Shown: piece by piece, positions 45,991 to 53,752 of the stretch
Numbering within the stretch: the first letter of the stretch is position 1
Layout of the letters: each line of letters opens with the position of its first letter
From: Acidovorax sp. HDW3
GTDB taxonomy: Bacteria; Pseudomonadota; Gammaproteobacteria; Burkholderiales; Burkholderiaceae_C
DNA length: 64,000 nucleotides
Assembly: GCF_011303755.1 (NCBI RefSeq)
Contig: NZ_CP049885.1
Span: 1,222,001 to 1,286,000, forward strand
Direction of reading: 5' to 3'
Notes under the pieces: model-generated
Databases searched by the model: none
Told to the model about the DNA's origin: nothing
Seen by the model: the letters and a program-made list of their open reading frames with translations, nothing else
Made by a program: the position numbers and the translations under genes

Positions 45991-47034
45991 TTAAGAAACG
46001 CCCAGGCGCTGCTGCAGCAAGGCGCTGCTGCTGGTGTATTCGAGCGCAATTTTGTCCCCGGCCAGCCATTCGGCGGCGGCAAAGGCGGCCAGCGTGGCCT
46101 CGTGAAAGCCGCAGGCGATGAGCTTGCGCTTGCCGGGGTAGCTGACGGCGTCGCCCACGGCGTAGATGCCGGGCACGCGGGTGGCAAAAGTGGCCGGATC
46201 GACCACGAGCTGCTTGCGTTCGAGCTGCAGGCCCCAGTCGGCAATGGGGCCCAGGCGCGGCACCAGGCCCAGGCGCACGATGAGCTGATCCAGGGGTATC
46301 TGGCGTGGTGGGCCTTCGGGGGGCAGGATTTCGAGTGCCGTCAGGCGCCCCTGCTGCTGCACGGCGCCGCAGGCCACGCCGATGGTGACGTGGATGCGCC
46401 CGGCTGCGCGCAGCGTGTGCAGTTGCGCCAGCAGCTCTGGCGGGGCGTCGAACACGTCGCGCCGGTGCTGCAGGGTGATGTGTGCGGCCCGCCGGGCCTC
46501 GGGGGCCGTGGCGCAGTCAATGGCCTGCTGCACGGCCGCCTCGCCCCCGCCGTGGATGACGATGCGCAGGCCCGCCAGGCAGGCCCGGGGCGGCAGCTGG
46601 TGCAGCAGCTGGGTGCCACCAAAGACTTCCAGCCCCGGCAGTTTGAGCGTGCGCGGCACAAAGGCGCCGACGCCGCTGGCGACGAACACGCAGCGCGCCT
46701 GCACCGCCGTTCCCTGGGCCGTGCGCAGGAGAAAACCGCCTTCGGGCAGGATTTCGAGCTGCTCCACCGGCGCGCCCAGTTGCCACTGCGGTGCAAAGGG
46801 CTGGATTTGCGTGGAGAGGCGCTGCACCAGTTCATTGCCGGTGCAGGCGGGCAGGGCGGGAATGTCGTAGATCGGCTTGTCGCCGTAGAGCTGGGCGCAT
46901 TGCCCGCCGGGGGCGGGCAGGGCGTCGAACACATGCGCGCGCAGGCCCTGCAGGCCGAGCTGGAAGACCTGGTACAGGCCCACCGGCCCTGCGCCGATGA
47001 CGGCGGCGTCGGTCTGCAGGGGCAGCTGCGGCAT
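45991..47034 (-). CDS. Ferredoxin/flavodoxin--NADP+ reductase, thioredoxin-reductase-like type
   Basis: FAD- and NADPH-binding reductase of 347 residues of the TrxR-like FNR type (as in Bacillus YumC). FAD motif AAVIGAGPVGLYQVFQLGLQGL, then APGGQCAQLYGDKPIYDIP, NADPH motif IVIHGGGEAAVQQAID and the C-terminal IYAVGDAVSYPGKRKLIACG. There is no CxxC pair, so it is not a thioredoxin reductase. The start codon overlaps the stop of fdxA (TGATG), so ferredoxin and reductase are made together. The pair probably feeds electrons to ferredoxin-dependent enzymes such as the adjacent sulfite reductase (inference). Confidence 0.9.
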   Translation of the reverse strand: MPQLPLQTDAAVIGAGPVGLYQVFQLGLQGLRAHVFDALPAPGGQCAQLYGDKPIYDIPALPACTGNELVQRLSTQIQPFAPQWQLGAPVEQLEILPEGGFLLRTAQGTAVQARCVFVASGVGAFVPRTLKLPGLEVFGGTQLLHQLPPRACLAGLRIVIHGGGEAAVQQAIDCATAPEARRAAHITLQHRRDVFDAPPELLAQLHTLRAAGRIHVTIGVACGAVQQQGRLTALEILPPEGPPRQIPLDQLIVRLGLVPRLGPIADWGLQLERKQLVVDPATFATRVPGIYAVGDAVSYPGKRKLIACGFHEATLAAFAAAEWLAGDKIALEYTSSSALLQQRLGVS

Positions 47035-47363
47035 CAGCGCTGCAGGTCTTTGATCTTGCCGGGCTGGCCGTTGAACTCGTCGGCGTCGGGCAGGGCGGCC
47101 TTGCGCTTGGTGATCGCCTTCCAGCCGGGGGCATTGGTCAGCTCGGCGTTGATCTTGATGAAGGGATGCTCGGCGGCGGGCAGGTCTTCTTCGGCAAAGA
47201 TGGCGTTGGCCGGGCACTCGGGCACGCAGACGGCGCAGTCGATGCATTCATCGGGGTTGATGACCAGCATGTTCGGGCCTTCGACGAAGCAATCGACGGG
47301 GCACACGTCCACACAGTCGGTGTATTTGCACTTGATACAGTTTTCGGCAACAACGTGGGTCAT
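47034..47363 (-). CDS. fdxA: Seven-iron ferredoxin FdxA
   Basis: A 109-residue [3Fe-4S][4Fe-4S] ferredoxin. Cysteines for the two clusters are in [22 protein letters not shown] and [17 protein letters not shown], followed by the long C-terminal extension typical of FdxA. Electron carrier between the NADPH reductase encoded next and acceptor enzymes. About 180 bases upstream hold no gene (fdxA leader plus the cysN 3' end region, with a GC-rich hairpin near 47490). Confidence 0.95.
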   Translation of the reverse strand: MTHVVAENCIKCKYTDCVDVCPVDCFVEGPNMLVINPDECIDCAVCVPECPANAIFAEEDLPAAEHPFIKINAELTNAPGWKAITKRKAALPDADEFNGQPGKIKDLQR

Positions 47364-47543
47364 GGGTGTTCAGTTCTTTAAATAAAAAAGCAAGGCTTGC
47401 ACCAACAGCGCCGTGACAGGGGTGGCCCGGGGCGCAACGCGGTTGGTACAAGTCCTGAAAGGGGTAACCCCCGATTTTAGGTGCTGGTACGGGGCTTGCC
47501 GCGTAGGCAGCCCCGAGAGGGTTGGGGTGAAACTTGACCCCTG

Positions 47544-48914
47544 TCAATTCACCAGCACAGCGCCCGCCGTCTTGTGGCTGGCGGTATCCACCAAAATCAT
47601 CGCGCCCAGCACCCGGGCGCGGGTAAATGGCGCGGCGGGCAGGGGTTCTTGCAGCAGCAGTTCCACATGGCCGATGGCGTTGGGCGCCAGTTCTGCAGCG
47701 TCCTGTGCGGCCAGGGTGTGGATGTCGAGCTGGTGCACCACGCGGCGCACCTTGGCCTTGACCCAGCGGTGGCCGTGCAGCGCCCAGTACACGCGCCCGG
47801 CGACCAGGGGCTCGTCGTCCATCCAGGCCACCGTGGCCTGCAGCTCGCGCTGGCCGGGCCAGGGGCTTTGCGGCGCGGGGGTGTCGAAGTCGTCCTCGGC
47901 GGCCTGCACCGCTTGCGGCGCGGCCAGCAGCCAGTCGCCACGCGAGACGTCCACCTCGCGGTCGAGCACCACGCCGGCGCTCAAACCTGCCGCCACGTCC
48001 TGCGGGCGGCGGGCGTGGTCGAGCACCTGGGCCACGGTGGCCCGTTGCCCGCTGGGGAAAACCTGCACCTGCGCGCCCACCTGCGCCACGCCGGCGGCCA
48101 CGCGGCCCCAGAACACGCGCCGGCCCTGGCTGGTGTTGGCAGACGCCGAGGCGGTTTTTTCCACCCACTGCACCGGCAAGGCCAGGGGCAGGGCGGTGTC
48201 GGTGGGCTGGTTGGGCAGCTGTTCGAGCACCTGCAGCAGCGTCGGGCCTTGGTAGCCGCACCAGCCAGCCTGGGCATCGACCACGTTCCAGCCCTTGAGC
48301 GCCGAGACGGGCACGGTGGCGGCCACAGTGATGCCCGCATCCTGCGCAAACTGCGCCAGCGCGGCGCGGATGTGGGCAAAGGCCAGGGCCGGGTCGGCCA
48401 CGGCGTCGAGCTTGTTGACGGCGAACACCAGCGAATGCACGCGCAGCAGGTGTACCAGCAGGCTGTGGCGGCGCGTTTGCGCCAGCAGTTGCAGGTGGGG
48501 GTTTTGCCAGTCGAGCTTGGTGGCGTCCACCAGCACCACGGCGGCATCGGCCTGCGAGGCGGCGGTGACCATGTTGCGCGTGTACTGCTCGTGGCCGGGG
48601 GCGTCGCCGATGATGAACTTGCGCTCCTCGGTGGCGAAGTAGCGGTAGGCGACGTCGATGGTGATGCCCTGCTCGCGCTCGGCGGAAAGCCCGTCGGTGA
48701 GCAGCGCCAGATCGACCTCGCCCGAGCGCGTGACGCCAGCGATGTGGTCTTGCAGCACGGCGCGGCTATCGACCAAGAGGCGGCCAATCAGCGTGCTCTT
48801 GCCATCGTCCACGCTGCCGCAGGTGATGAAGCGCAGGGCGGAATTGTGGTTGTTTTGGTCTGTAGCGCTTGCTGGATCAGCGTGAGCAGCTATGGAATTG
48901 ATAGTAATTGTCAT
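47544..48914 (-). CDS. cysN: Sulfate adenylyltransferase subunit 1 (GTPase) CysN
   Basis: GTPase subunit of ATP sulfurylase; GTP hydrolysis drives APS formation by CysD. The 456 residues carry the G1 loop FITCGSVDDGKSTLIGRLL, switch segments REQGITIDVAYRY and GDAPGHEQYTRNM, and NKLD in AVNKLDAV. Family members are often fused to APS kinase (CysNC), but this one ends after the EF-Tu-like beta domains. The N-terminal NSIAAHADPASATDQ comes from a palindromic repeat just after the start codon. A REP-like hairpin element separates it from cysD. Last gene of the sulfate operon. Confidence 0.95.
   Translation of the reverse strand: MTITINSIAAHADPASATDQNNHNSALRFITCGSVDDGKSTLIGRLLVDSRAVLQDHIAGVTRSGEVDLALLTDGLSAEREQGITIDVAYRYFATEERKFIIGDAPGHEQYTRNMVTAASQADAAVVLVDATKLDWQNPHLQLLAQTRRHSLLVHLLRVHSLVFAVNKLDAVADPALAFAHIRAALAQFAQDAGITVAATVPVSALKGWNVVDAQAGWCGYQGPTLLQVLEQLPNQPTDTALPLALPVQWVEKTASASANTSQGRRVFWGRVAAGVAQVGAQVQVFPSGQRATVAQVLDHARRPQDVAAGLSAGVVLDREVDVSRGDWLLAAPQAVQAAEDDFDTPAPQSPWPGQRELQATVAWMDDEPLVAGRVYWALHGHRWVKAKVRRVVHQLDIHTLAAQDAAELAPNAIGHVELLLQEPLPAAPFTRARVLGAMILVDTASHKTAGAVLVN
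48859..48904. repeat. Palindromic repeat, copy 8 (inside cysN 5' end)
   Basis: The copy reads TGTAGCGCTTGCTGGAT, then CAGCGTGAGCAGCTATGG. It lies within codons ~4-19 of cysN and is read in frame as IAAHADPASAT. The stem is weaker than in the intergenic copies. Confidence 0.7.
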
Positions 48915-48945
48915 GGTGTGCGTCTCGGTTGTGCGTGGCTTCCGG

Positions 48946-49038
48946 CCCCTCCCCCCTCGCGGGGGAGGGGTGGGGGAGAGGGGGTGTGCCCATGCCTGCG
49001 GCCCCCTCTCCCCGGCCCTCTCCCGCAAGGGGAGAGGG
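48946..49038. repeat. REP-like GC-rich hairpin element between cysD and cysN
   Basis: Several nested inverted repeats: CCCCTCCCCC / GGGGGAGGGG (48946-48970), GGGGAGAGGGGG pairing with CCCCCTCTCCCC further on, and CCCTCTCCC / GGGAGAGGG (49016-49038). It occupies most of the 157-base gap between cysD and cysN. Elements of this composition occur in many copies in proteobacterial genomes. It may lower cysN expression or stabilise the upstream mRNA. Confidence 0.75.
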
Positions 49039-49071
49039 AGTGGTGGGCGCCTCAAGCGTCAAAGCGGTGTT

Positions 49072-50016
49072 TCAGAAATACCCGTCCTTCTTGCGCTTTT
49101 CCATCGAGGCTTCGCTCGTCTTGTCGTCCATGCGCGTGGCGCCGCGCTCGCTGACCTCGGCGGCCAGGGTTTCGATCACGATGTCGTGTGCGCTGGCGGC
49201 GGGGCTCTCCACCGGGCAGGTGCAGGTGATGTCGCCCACGGTGCGAAAGCGCACGGTGCGGGTTTCAATCTGCTCGCCGTCCTTGGGCGGCGTCAGTGGC
49301 GTGACGGGCACCAGCAGGCCCCGGCGCTCGACCACCTGGCGCTGGTGCGCGTAGTAGAGCTGGGGCAGGGCGATGTTCTCGCGGGCGATGTACTGCCACA
49401 CGTCCAGCTCCGTCCAGTTGCTGATGGGGAAGACGCGGAAATGCTCGCCCGGGGCGATGCGGGTGTTGAACAGCGTCCACAGCTCGGGGCGCTGGGCCTT
49501 GGGCTGCCATTGGCCAAAGCTGTCGCGGTGGCTGAAGATGCGCTCCTTGGCGCGGGCCTTTTCCTCGTCGCGGCGCGCGCCGCCGATGAGGGCGTCGAAA
49601 CGGAATTCCTCGATGGCCTCCAGGAGCGTGACCGACTGGTGCACGTTGCGCGATTCGCCCGGGTGGGCCAGGCGCACGGTGCCGCGTGCCATGGAGTCCT
49701 CCACGCTGCGCACGATCAGTTCGGCCCCTAATTCTTCAGCGCGAAAGTCGCGGAAATCCGTCACCTCGGGGAAGTTGTGGCCGGTGTCGATCATCAAGAG
49801 CGGGTAGGGGATGTGGCCGATGCCAAAGGCCTTTTCCGCGCACTTGAGCATCACCAGCGAATCCTTGCCACCCGAGAACAGCAGGGCGGGGCGCTCGAAG
49901 GCGGCGGCCACTTCGCGCAGGATGAAGATGGTTTCCTCCTCCAGCGCGTCGAGGTGGCGGTTGCTCAGGTGGTGGGCTGCGGGTTGCAGCGCGGCGGTGT
50001 CGGTACGGGCGTTCAT
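49072..50016 (-). CDS. cysD: Sulfate adenylyltransferase subunit 2 CysD
   Basis: Catalytic subunit of ATP sulfurylase: sulfate + ATP to APS and PPi. The 314-residue PP-loop protein shows LLFSGGKDSLVMLKC (PP-loop), YPLLMIDTGHNFPEV, GARRDEEKARAKERIFS, and the C-terminal MDDKTSEASMEKRKKDGYF, conserved in the family. It starts 22 bases after cysH on the same strand and works with CysN. Confidence 0.96.
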   Translation of the reverse strand: MNARTDTAALQPAAHHLSNRHLDALEEETIFILREVAAAFERPALLFSGGKDSLVMLKCAEKAFGIGHIPYPLLMIDTGHNFPEVTDFRDFRAEELGAELIVRSVEDSMARGTVRLAHPGESRNVHQSVTLLEAIEEFRFDALIGGARRDEEKARAKERIFSHRDSFGQWQPKAQRPELWTLFNTRIAPGEHFRVFPISNWTELDVWQYIARENIALPQLYYAHQRQVVERRGLLVPVTPLTPPKDGEQIETRTVRFRTVGDITCTCPVESPAASAHDIVIETLAAEVSERGATRMDDKTSEASMEKRKKDGYF

Positions 50017-50038
50017 GGTTGTTTTCCGGCAATGGGGT

Positions 50039-50671
50039 TCAGTGGGCCAAATGCAGGCCGCATTCGCGCTGCTCTTCGCCCTTGGTGGGGTCCACGTAGT
50101 CGAAGTTGTTGGGCAGGCCGTGCTGCGTGCAGTACTCGTGCAGCTCCTTGGACGACCAGTGCAGCAGCGGCGCCACCTTGATCAGCCCGTCGGGGTTGAT
50201 GCTCACCGGCTCCATCTGCGCGCGCACGGCGCTGTCGGTGGCGCGCAGGGCGGTCAACCAGACCTGGGGCGCCGTTTCGCGCAGGGCGCGGGCAAAGGGT
50301 TCGAGCTTCACTTCCTGCGTGAAGGCGTCGTGGCCTGGTGCGCCAATGGCGGGCGTGGGGCCATCGACGGCCTCGCGGTGGGCGCGACTGCGCAGCGGCA
50401 GGTAGGTTTTGAGGTTGAGCTTGAGCAGCTTGCTCACCTCGTCGGCGTAGCGGTAGGTGGCGGGCGTGTTGTAGCCGTTGTCCATCCACACCACGGGCAC
50501 GCCCGGCTGCACGCGGGTGACGAGGTGCAGGATCACGGCCTCGAAGGGGCGAAAGTTCGTCGTCACGATCGCCGTCTTGCCCAGGCCCAGCGCCCAGGCC
50601 ACCAGGGCGCTGGCGTTGCGACCGAGCTCGGCGTTGATGCGGGCGAGGTCGATATCGGCTGCGCGGCTCAT
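50039..50671 (-). CDS. cysH: PAPS/APS reductase family protein CysH, short form
   Basis: Reduces activated sulfate (PAPS or APS) to sulfite. The PP-loop fold is visible (IVTTNFRPFEAVILHLV; VVWMDNGYNTPATYRYAD), and the catalytic Cys is in the C-terminal ECGLH motif. APS reductases have a CC pair before KVEPLxRAL and a second Cys pair for a [4Fe-4S] cluster; here that place reads FTQEVKLEPFARAL, so the cluster is missing. At 210 residues it is shorter than PAPS reductases (~245) and lacks most of the loop before ECGLH. Substrate choice is therefore open. The start at 50671 overlaps the DUF934 stop (ATGA). Confidence 0.88.
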   Translation of the reverse strand: MSRAADIDLARINAELGRNASALVAWALGLGKTAIVTTNFRPFEAVILHLVTRVQPGVPVVWMDNGYNTPATYRYADEVSKLLKLNLKTYLPLRSRAHREAVDGPTPAIGAPGHDAFTQEVKLEPFARALRETAPQVWLTALRATDSAVRAQMEPVSINPDGLIKVAPLLHWSSKELHEYCTQHGLPNNFDYVDPTKGEEQRECGLHLAH

Positions 50672-51069
50672 GCGGCCTCCCGGGCAAAGAGGGGGCGGGG
50701 TTCGAGCACATCGCCCTGGTAGAAGGCAGCGTAGCGGTCGAACTGGCGCTGGGCGGCAGCGGCGTCCACGCCCTCGGCCAGCACGGCGCTGGTAAAACCG
50801 CTGCGGTGCATGTGCACGAGTTGGTCGATGAGCACATCGCCCGTGGCGCGGATGTCGCCGGTGAACTTGTAGCGCCGGCGCAGCAGCACCGCCTGGCTGT
50901 AGGCGCGGCCATCGGTGAACTTGGGGAACTGCAGCTCGATGCACCCCACGCCTGCAAGCGCGCCGCTGGCGGCCAGATCGGCCAGTTCCGCGTCGTTGGC
51001 GATTTGCAAGGTGTTTTCGGCGCTAGCGCTTGTCTGGAGCGCGCTGGCAGCTATTATTTTCATAGTCAT
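50668..51069 (-). CDS. DUF934 family protein of the sulfate assimilation operon
   Basis: A 133-residue protein of the DUF934 family, found with sulfite reductase and cysH in many proteobacteria. Conserved segments are IELQFPKFTDGRAYSQA, LLRRRYKFTGDIRATGDVLIDQL and HMHRSGFTSAVL. No enzyme motif is visible; a helper role for CysI or CysH is assumed from its position. The first ~18 residues (KIIAASALQTSASAENT) are encoded by a palindromic repeat. It lies 14 bases after cysI and overlaps cysH by 4 bases. Confidence 0.88.
   Translation of the reverse strand: MTMKIIAASALQTSASAENTLQIANDAELADLAASGALAGVGCIELQFPKFTDGRAYSQAVLLRRRYKFTGDIRATGDVLIDQLVHMHRSGFTSAVLAEGVDAAAAQRQFDRYAAFYQGDVLEPRPLFAREAA
51018..51060. 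repeat. Palindromic repeat, copy 9 (inside DUF934 5' end)
   Basis: GGCGCTAGCGCTTGTCTGG ... CGCGCTGGCAGCTATTATTTTC. It lies within the first 17 codons of the DUF934 gene and is read in the same frame and orientation as the copy in cysN (IAASALQTSASA here, IAAHADPASAT there). Confidence 0.75.
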
Positions 51070-51083
51070 TCTCGGGGATGGGA

Positions 51084-52862
51084 TTACAGGGCTTCGGCCT
51101 TGGCATGGCGGGCCGCATTCGCCGCCTGCTTGAAGGGGTCGTGGCCGATGCGGCGCAGGGCGTCGATGAAGAACTCGCCCGGGTGGCGCAGTTCGCGGTA
51201 GGTGTCGAGCAGCGCCTCGATCACGCCCGGCACCTCGGCGGCGGTGAACGCCGGGCCGACGACCTTGCCGCCAATGGCCGGGCCGGACAAGGCCGTGCCG
51301 TCTGCGCCGCCCAGGGTGACCTGGTACCACTCCTTGCCGTCCTTATCGACGCCCAGGATGCCGATGTGGCCGCTGTGGTGGTGGCCGCAGCTGTTGATGC
51401 AGCCGCTCATGTGCAGGTCGATGGGGCCGATGTCGAACAGCTCATCGAGGTCTTGGTAACGCTCGGTCACGGCGGCGGCAATGTGCAGCGAGCGGGCATT
51501 GGCCAGCGAGCAGAAATCCCCACCCGGGCAGGCAATCATGTCGGTCAAAAGGCCAATGTTGGGCTGCGCCAGCCCGAGCTTGCGCGCCGCCTCATACAGC
51601 GCGGGCAGGTCGGCCTCGAACACCCAGGGCAGTAGCAGGTTTTGCTCGTGCGTCAGGCGCGCTTCGGCGGCAGAGAACTGCTCGGCCAGTTGCGCCAGGG
51701 CGTCCAGCGTGTTGGCGTCGGCGTCGCCCGGGGCAAAGCCCACGCGCTTGAAGGACAGGGTCACCGTCTTCATGCCTGGCAGGCGGTGGCCGCGCACGTT
51801 CTGCGCCAGCCAACGCTGGTAGAGCTGGCCCTTGGGATCGACCTTGGCTTGCAGGTTGGCGGGCTTCAATTCCGGCACGACGAAGTGGCTGGTGACGCGG
51901 TCGAGCTCGGCCTGGGTGATGGTGTGGGGCGCGCCGTCCAGATCGACGATGGCGCGGTATTCCTTCTCCACCGCGTCGATGAAAGCCTGGCCTTCGCTTT
52001 TCACCAAAATCTTGATGCGCGCCTTCCACTTGTTGTCGCGCCGACCGTAGCCGTTGTAGACGCGGATGATGGCCTCGGTGTAGTTCAGCAACTCGGCCCA
52101 GGGCAAAAATTCGCGCACGGTGGTGCCAATGATGGGCGTGCGCCCCATGCCGCCGCCCACCTTCACCGTAAAGCCCACCTCGCCCGCGTCGTTCTTCAAA
52201 GCCTGCAGGCCGATGTCGTACCAGCCGATGGCGGCACGGTCTTCACGGGCGCCGTTGAAGGCAATCTTGAACTTGCGCGGCAGGTAGCTGAATTCGGGGT
52301 GCAGCGAGCTCCACTGGCGCGTGATTTCGGCAAACGGGCGGCAATCAACGATGCCGTCCTCGGCAATGCCTTCGAGCGCATCGCAGGTGATGTTGCGGAT
52401 GTCGTTGCCGCTGGTCTGTATGCCGTGCATGTGCACGCTGGCCAGCAGGTCCATCACGTCGGCAGCCTTGGTGATGGGAATCCAGTTGAACTGGCAGTTG
52501 GTGCGCGTGCTGAAGTGGCCGTAGCCGTACTTCAAAGGTGCGGCGGCCAGGGTGGCGCCGGGCTGCGACGCTTCCAGTGCGTCTTGCGTGGCCTGGGCGT
52601 GGGCCAGCAGCTCGGGCGTGGGCTGGTCGTATTCGCGGGCGATGCGGCCCAGGGTGCGCAGTTGCAGGCTGCTGATCTCGCCATAGGGCACGGCGATGCG
52701 GGCCATGGGCGCGTAACGCTGGATGTACCAGCCGTTTTGCAGGCGCAGGGGCAGCATTTGCTCGTCGCTCAGCTCGCCGCGCTGCCAGCGTTCCAATTGG
52801 TCATGAAACTGCTGGGCGCGCAGCTTGACGAATTGCTTGTCGAAGTCGGTGTATTGGTACAT
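51084..52862 (-). CDS. cysI: Ferredoxin-type nitrite/sulfite reductase, hemoprotein
   Basis: Siroheme and [4Fe-4S] enzyme that reduces sulfite to sulfide. The 592 residues hold two nitrite/sulfite reductase repeats; the cluster and siroheme Cys are in CPGGDFCSLANARS and HMSGCINSCGHHHSGHIG. The KYGYGHFSTRTNCQFNWIP region binds substrate. No CysJ flavoprotein gene is nearby, so electrons probably come from ferredoxin. Context (cysH, cysD, cysN) favours sulfite over nitrite. It starts 9 bases after the TauE-type gene. Confidence 0.92.
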   Translation of the reverse strand: MYQYTDFDKQFVKLRAQQFHDQLERWQRGELSDEQMLPLRLQNGWYIQRYAPMARIAVPYGEISSLQLRTLGRIAREYDQPTPELLAHAQATQDALEASQPGATLAAAPLKYGYGHFSTRTNCQFNWIPITKAADVMDLLASVHMHGIQTSGNDIRNITCDALEGIAEDGIVDCRPFAEITRQWSSLHPEFSYLPRKFKIAFNGAREDRAAIGWYDIGLQALKNDAGEVGFTVKVGGGMGRTPIIGTTVREFLPWAELLNYTEAIIRVYNGYGRRDNKWKARIKILVKSEGQAFIDAVEKEYRAIVDLDGAPHTITQAELDRVTSHFVVPELKPANLQAKVDPKGQLYQRWLAQNVRGHRLPGMKTVTLSFKRVGFAPGDADANTLDALAQLAEQFSAAEARLTHEQNLLLPWVFEADLPALYEAARKLGLAQPNIGLLTDMIACPGGDFCSLANARSLHIAAAVTERYQDLDELFDIGPIDLHMSGCINSCGHHHSGHIGILGVDKDGKEWYQVTLGGADGTALSGPAIGGKVVGPAFTAAEVPGVIEALLDTYRELRHPGEFFIDALRRIGHDPFKQAANAARHAKAEAL

Positions 52863-52871
52863 GGTGGGGTA

Positions 52872-53675
52872 TCAAACGAGAACAAGTTTTGCGCCCGCCC
52901 AGGCGAGCAGCACGGAAAGAATGGAGCGAATCAGCCGCTCGGGCGTGCGGCTGACCAGGCGCGAGCCCAGCCAGATGCCCGGCAGCGAGCCAGCGAGCAG
53001 CTGCGCCAGCAGCGGCCAATCGACCGAGCCCAGCGACGCATGGCCCAGGCCGGCTACCAGCGTCAGCGGCACGGCGTAGGCAATGTCGGCGGCCACGATG
53101 CGCGGCAGCGGCAGGTGCGGGAACACCAGCAGCAGCACGGTGACGCCGATCGCGCCCGCGCCCACTGAGGTGAACGTCACCAACAAACCAATGACGGCGC
53201 CCAGCAGCACCGGCAGGCTCCAGTGGCGCGGGTGATCGGCCTGTGCGGCGTGGGCGGCGCGGGCCGCTGCAGCCTGCGCCTGGCGCTGGGGCGAGAACAC
53301 CAGCACTTTGTAGAACGTGGCGGCGGCGGTGAGCAGCAAGGCGGCGCCCAGGGTGCTGGTCATCAGGCGCTGGGCGCTGGCGCTGTCTGGCCCCAGGTGG
53401 CGCAGCAGCCACAGCCCAGCGAACGCTGCAGGAATGCTGCCCGCGCACAGCAGGCCGACCACGCGCCAGGGCACCAGGCGCTGGCGCGCCAGGCTGACGG
53501 TGCCGCCCAGCTTGGTGAAGGCGGCAAACAGCAAGTCGGTGCCAATGGCCAGATGGGGTTTGACGCCGAAGAAAAAAATCAACACCGGCGTCATCAGCGA
53601 GCCGCCTCCCACCCCCGTCAAACCGACGATGAGACCGACCGCAAACCCCGCAACGATGAAGGTGATTTCAGGCAT
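52872..53675 (-). CDS. TauE/SafE family sulfite/sulfonate transporter
   Basis: A 267-residue inner-membrane protein with about eight hydrophobic helices and the family start MPEITFIVAGFAVGLIVGLTGVGGGSL. The duplicated VGAGAIGVTVLLLVFP half-motif is in the second half. TauE/SafE proteins move sulfite, sulfoacetate or related anions. As first gene of the sulfate operon it is probably an exporter of excess sulfite or an importer of sulfate; the direction is not shown by the sequence. Confidence 0.9.
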   Translation of the reverse strand: MPEITFIVAGFAVGLIVGLTGVGGGSLMTPVLIFFFGVKPHLAIGTDLLFAAFTKLGGTVSLARQRLVPWRVVGLLCAGSIPAAFAGLWLLRHLGPDSASAQRLMTSTLGAALLLTAAATFYKVLVFSPQRQAQAAAARAAHAAQADHPRHWSLPVLLGAVIGLLVTFTSVGAGAIGVTVLLLVFPHLPLPRIVAADIAYAVPLTLVAGLGHASLGSVDWPLLAQLLAGSLPGIWLGSRLVSRTPERLIRSILSVLLAWAGAKLVLV

Positions 53676-53734
53676 GGCCGCGACTGTAGTGGCGGCCCAT
53701 ATAAAACCAAACGATTGTTTTGCGCTTTTCTTAT

Positions 53735-53752
53735 GCGTATAAGCTTATATGC
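53735..53752. promoter_or_regulatory. Palindrome upstream of the sulfate operon
   Basis: The 18-bp near-perfect palindrome GCGTATAAG-CTTATATGC (one mismatch) lies 60-77 bases upstream of the first gene of the sulfate operon and overlaps the mnmC stop codon. Position and symmetry suit a LysR-type regulator such as CysB, but the motif is not a recognised one. Confidence 0.4.

Noticed and set aside
45991-47034. Thioredoxin reductase
   Set aside because: The redox-active CxxC pair is missing and the gene is translationally coupled to a ferredoxin gene, so it is a TrxR-like ferredoxin reductase.
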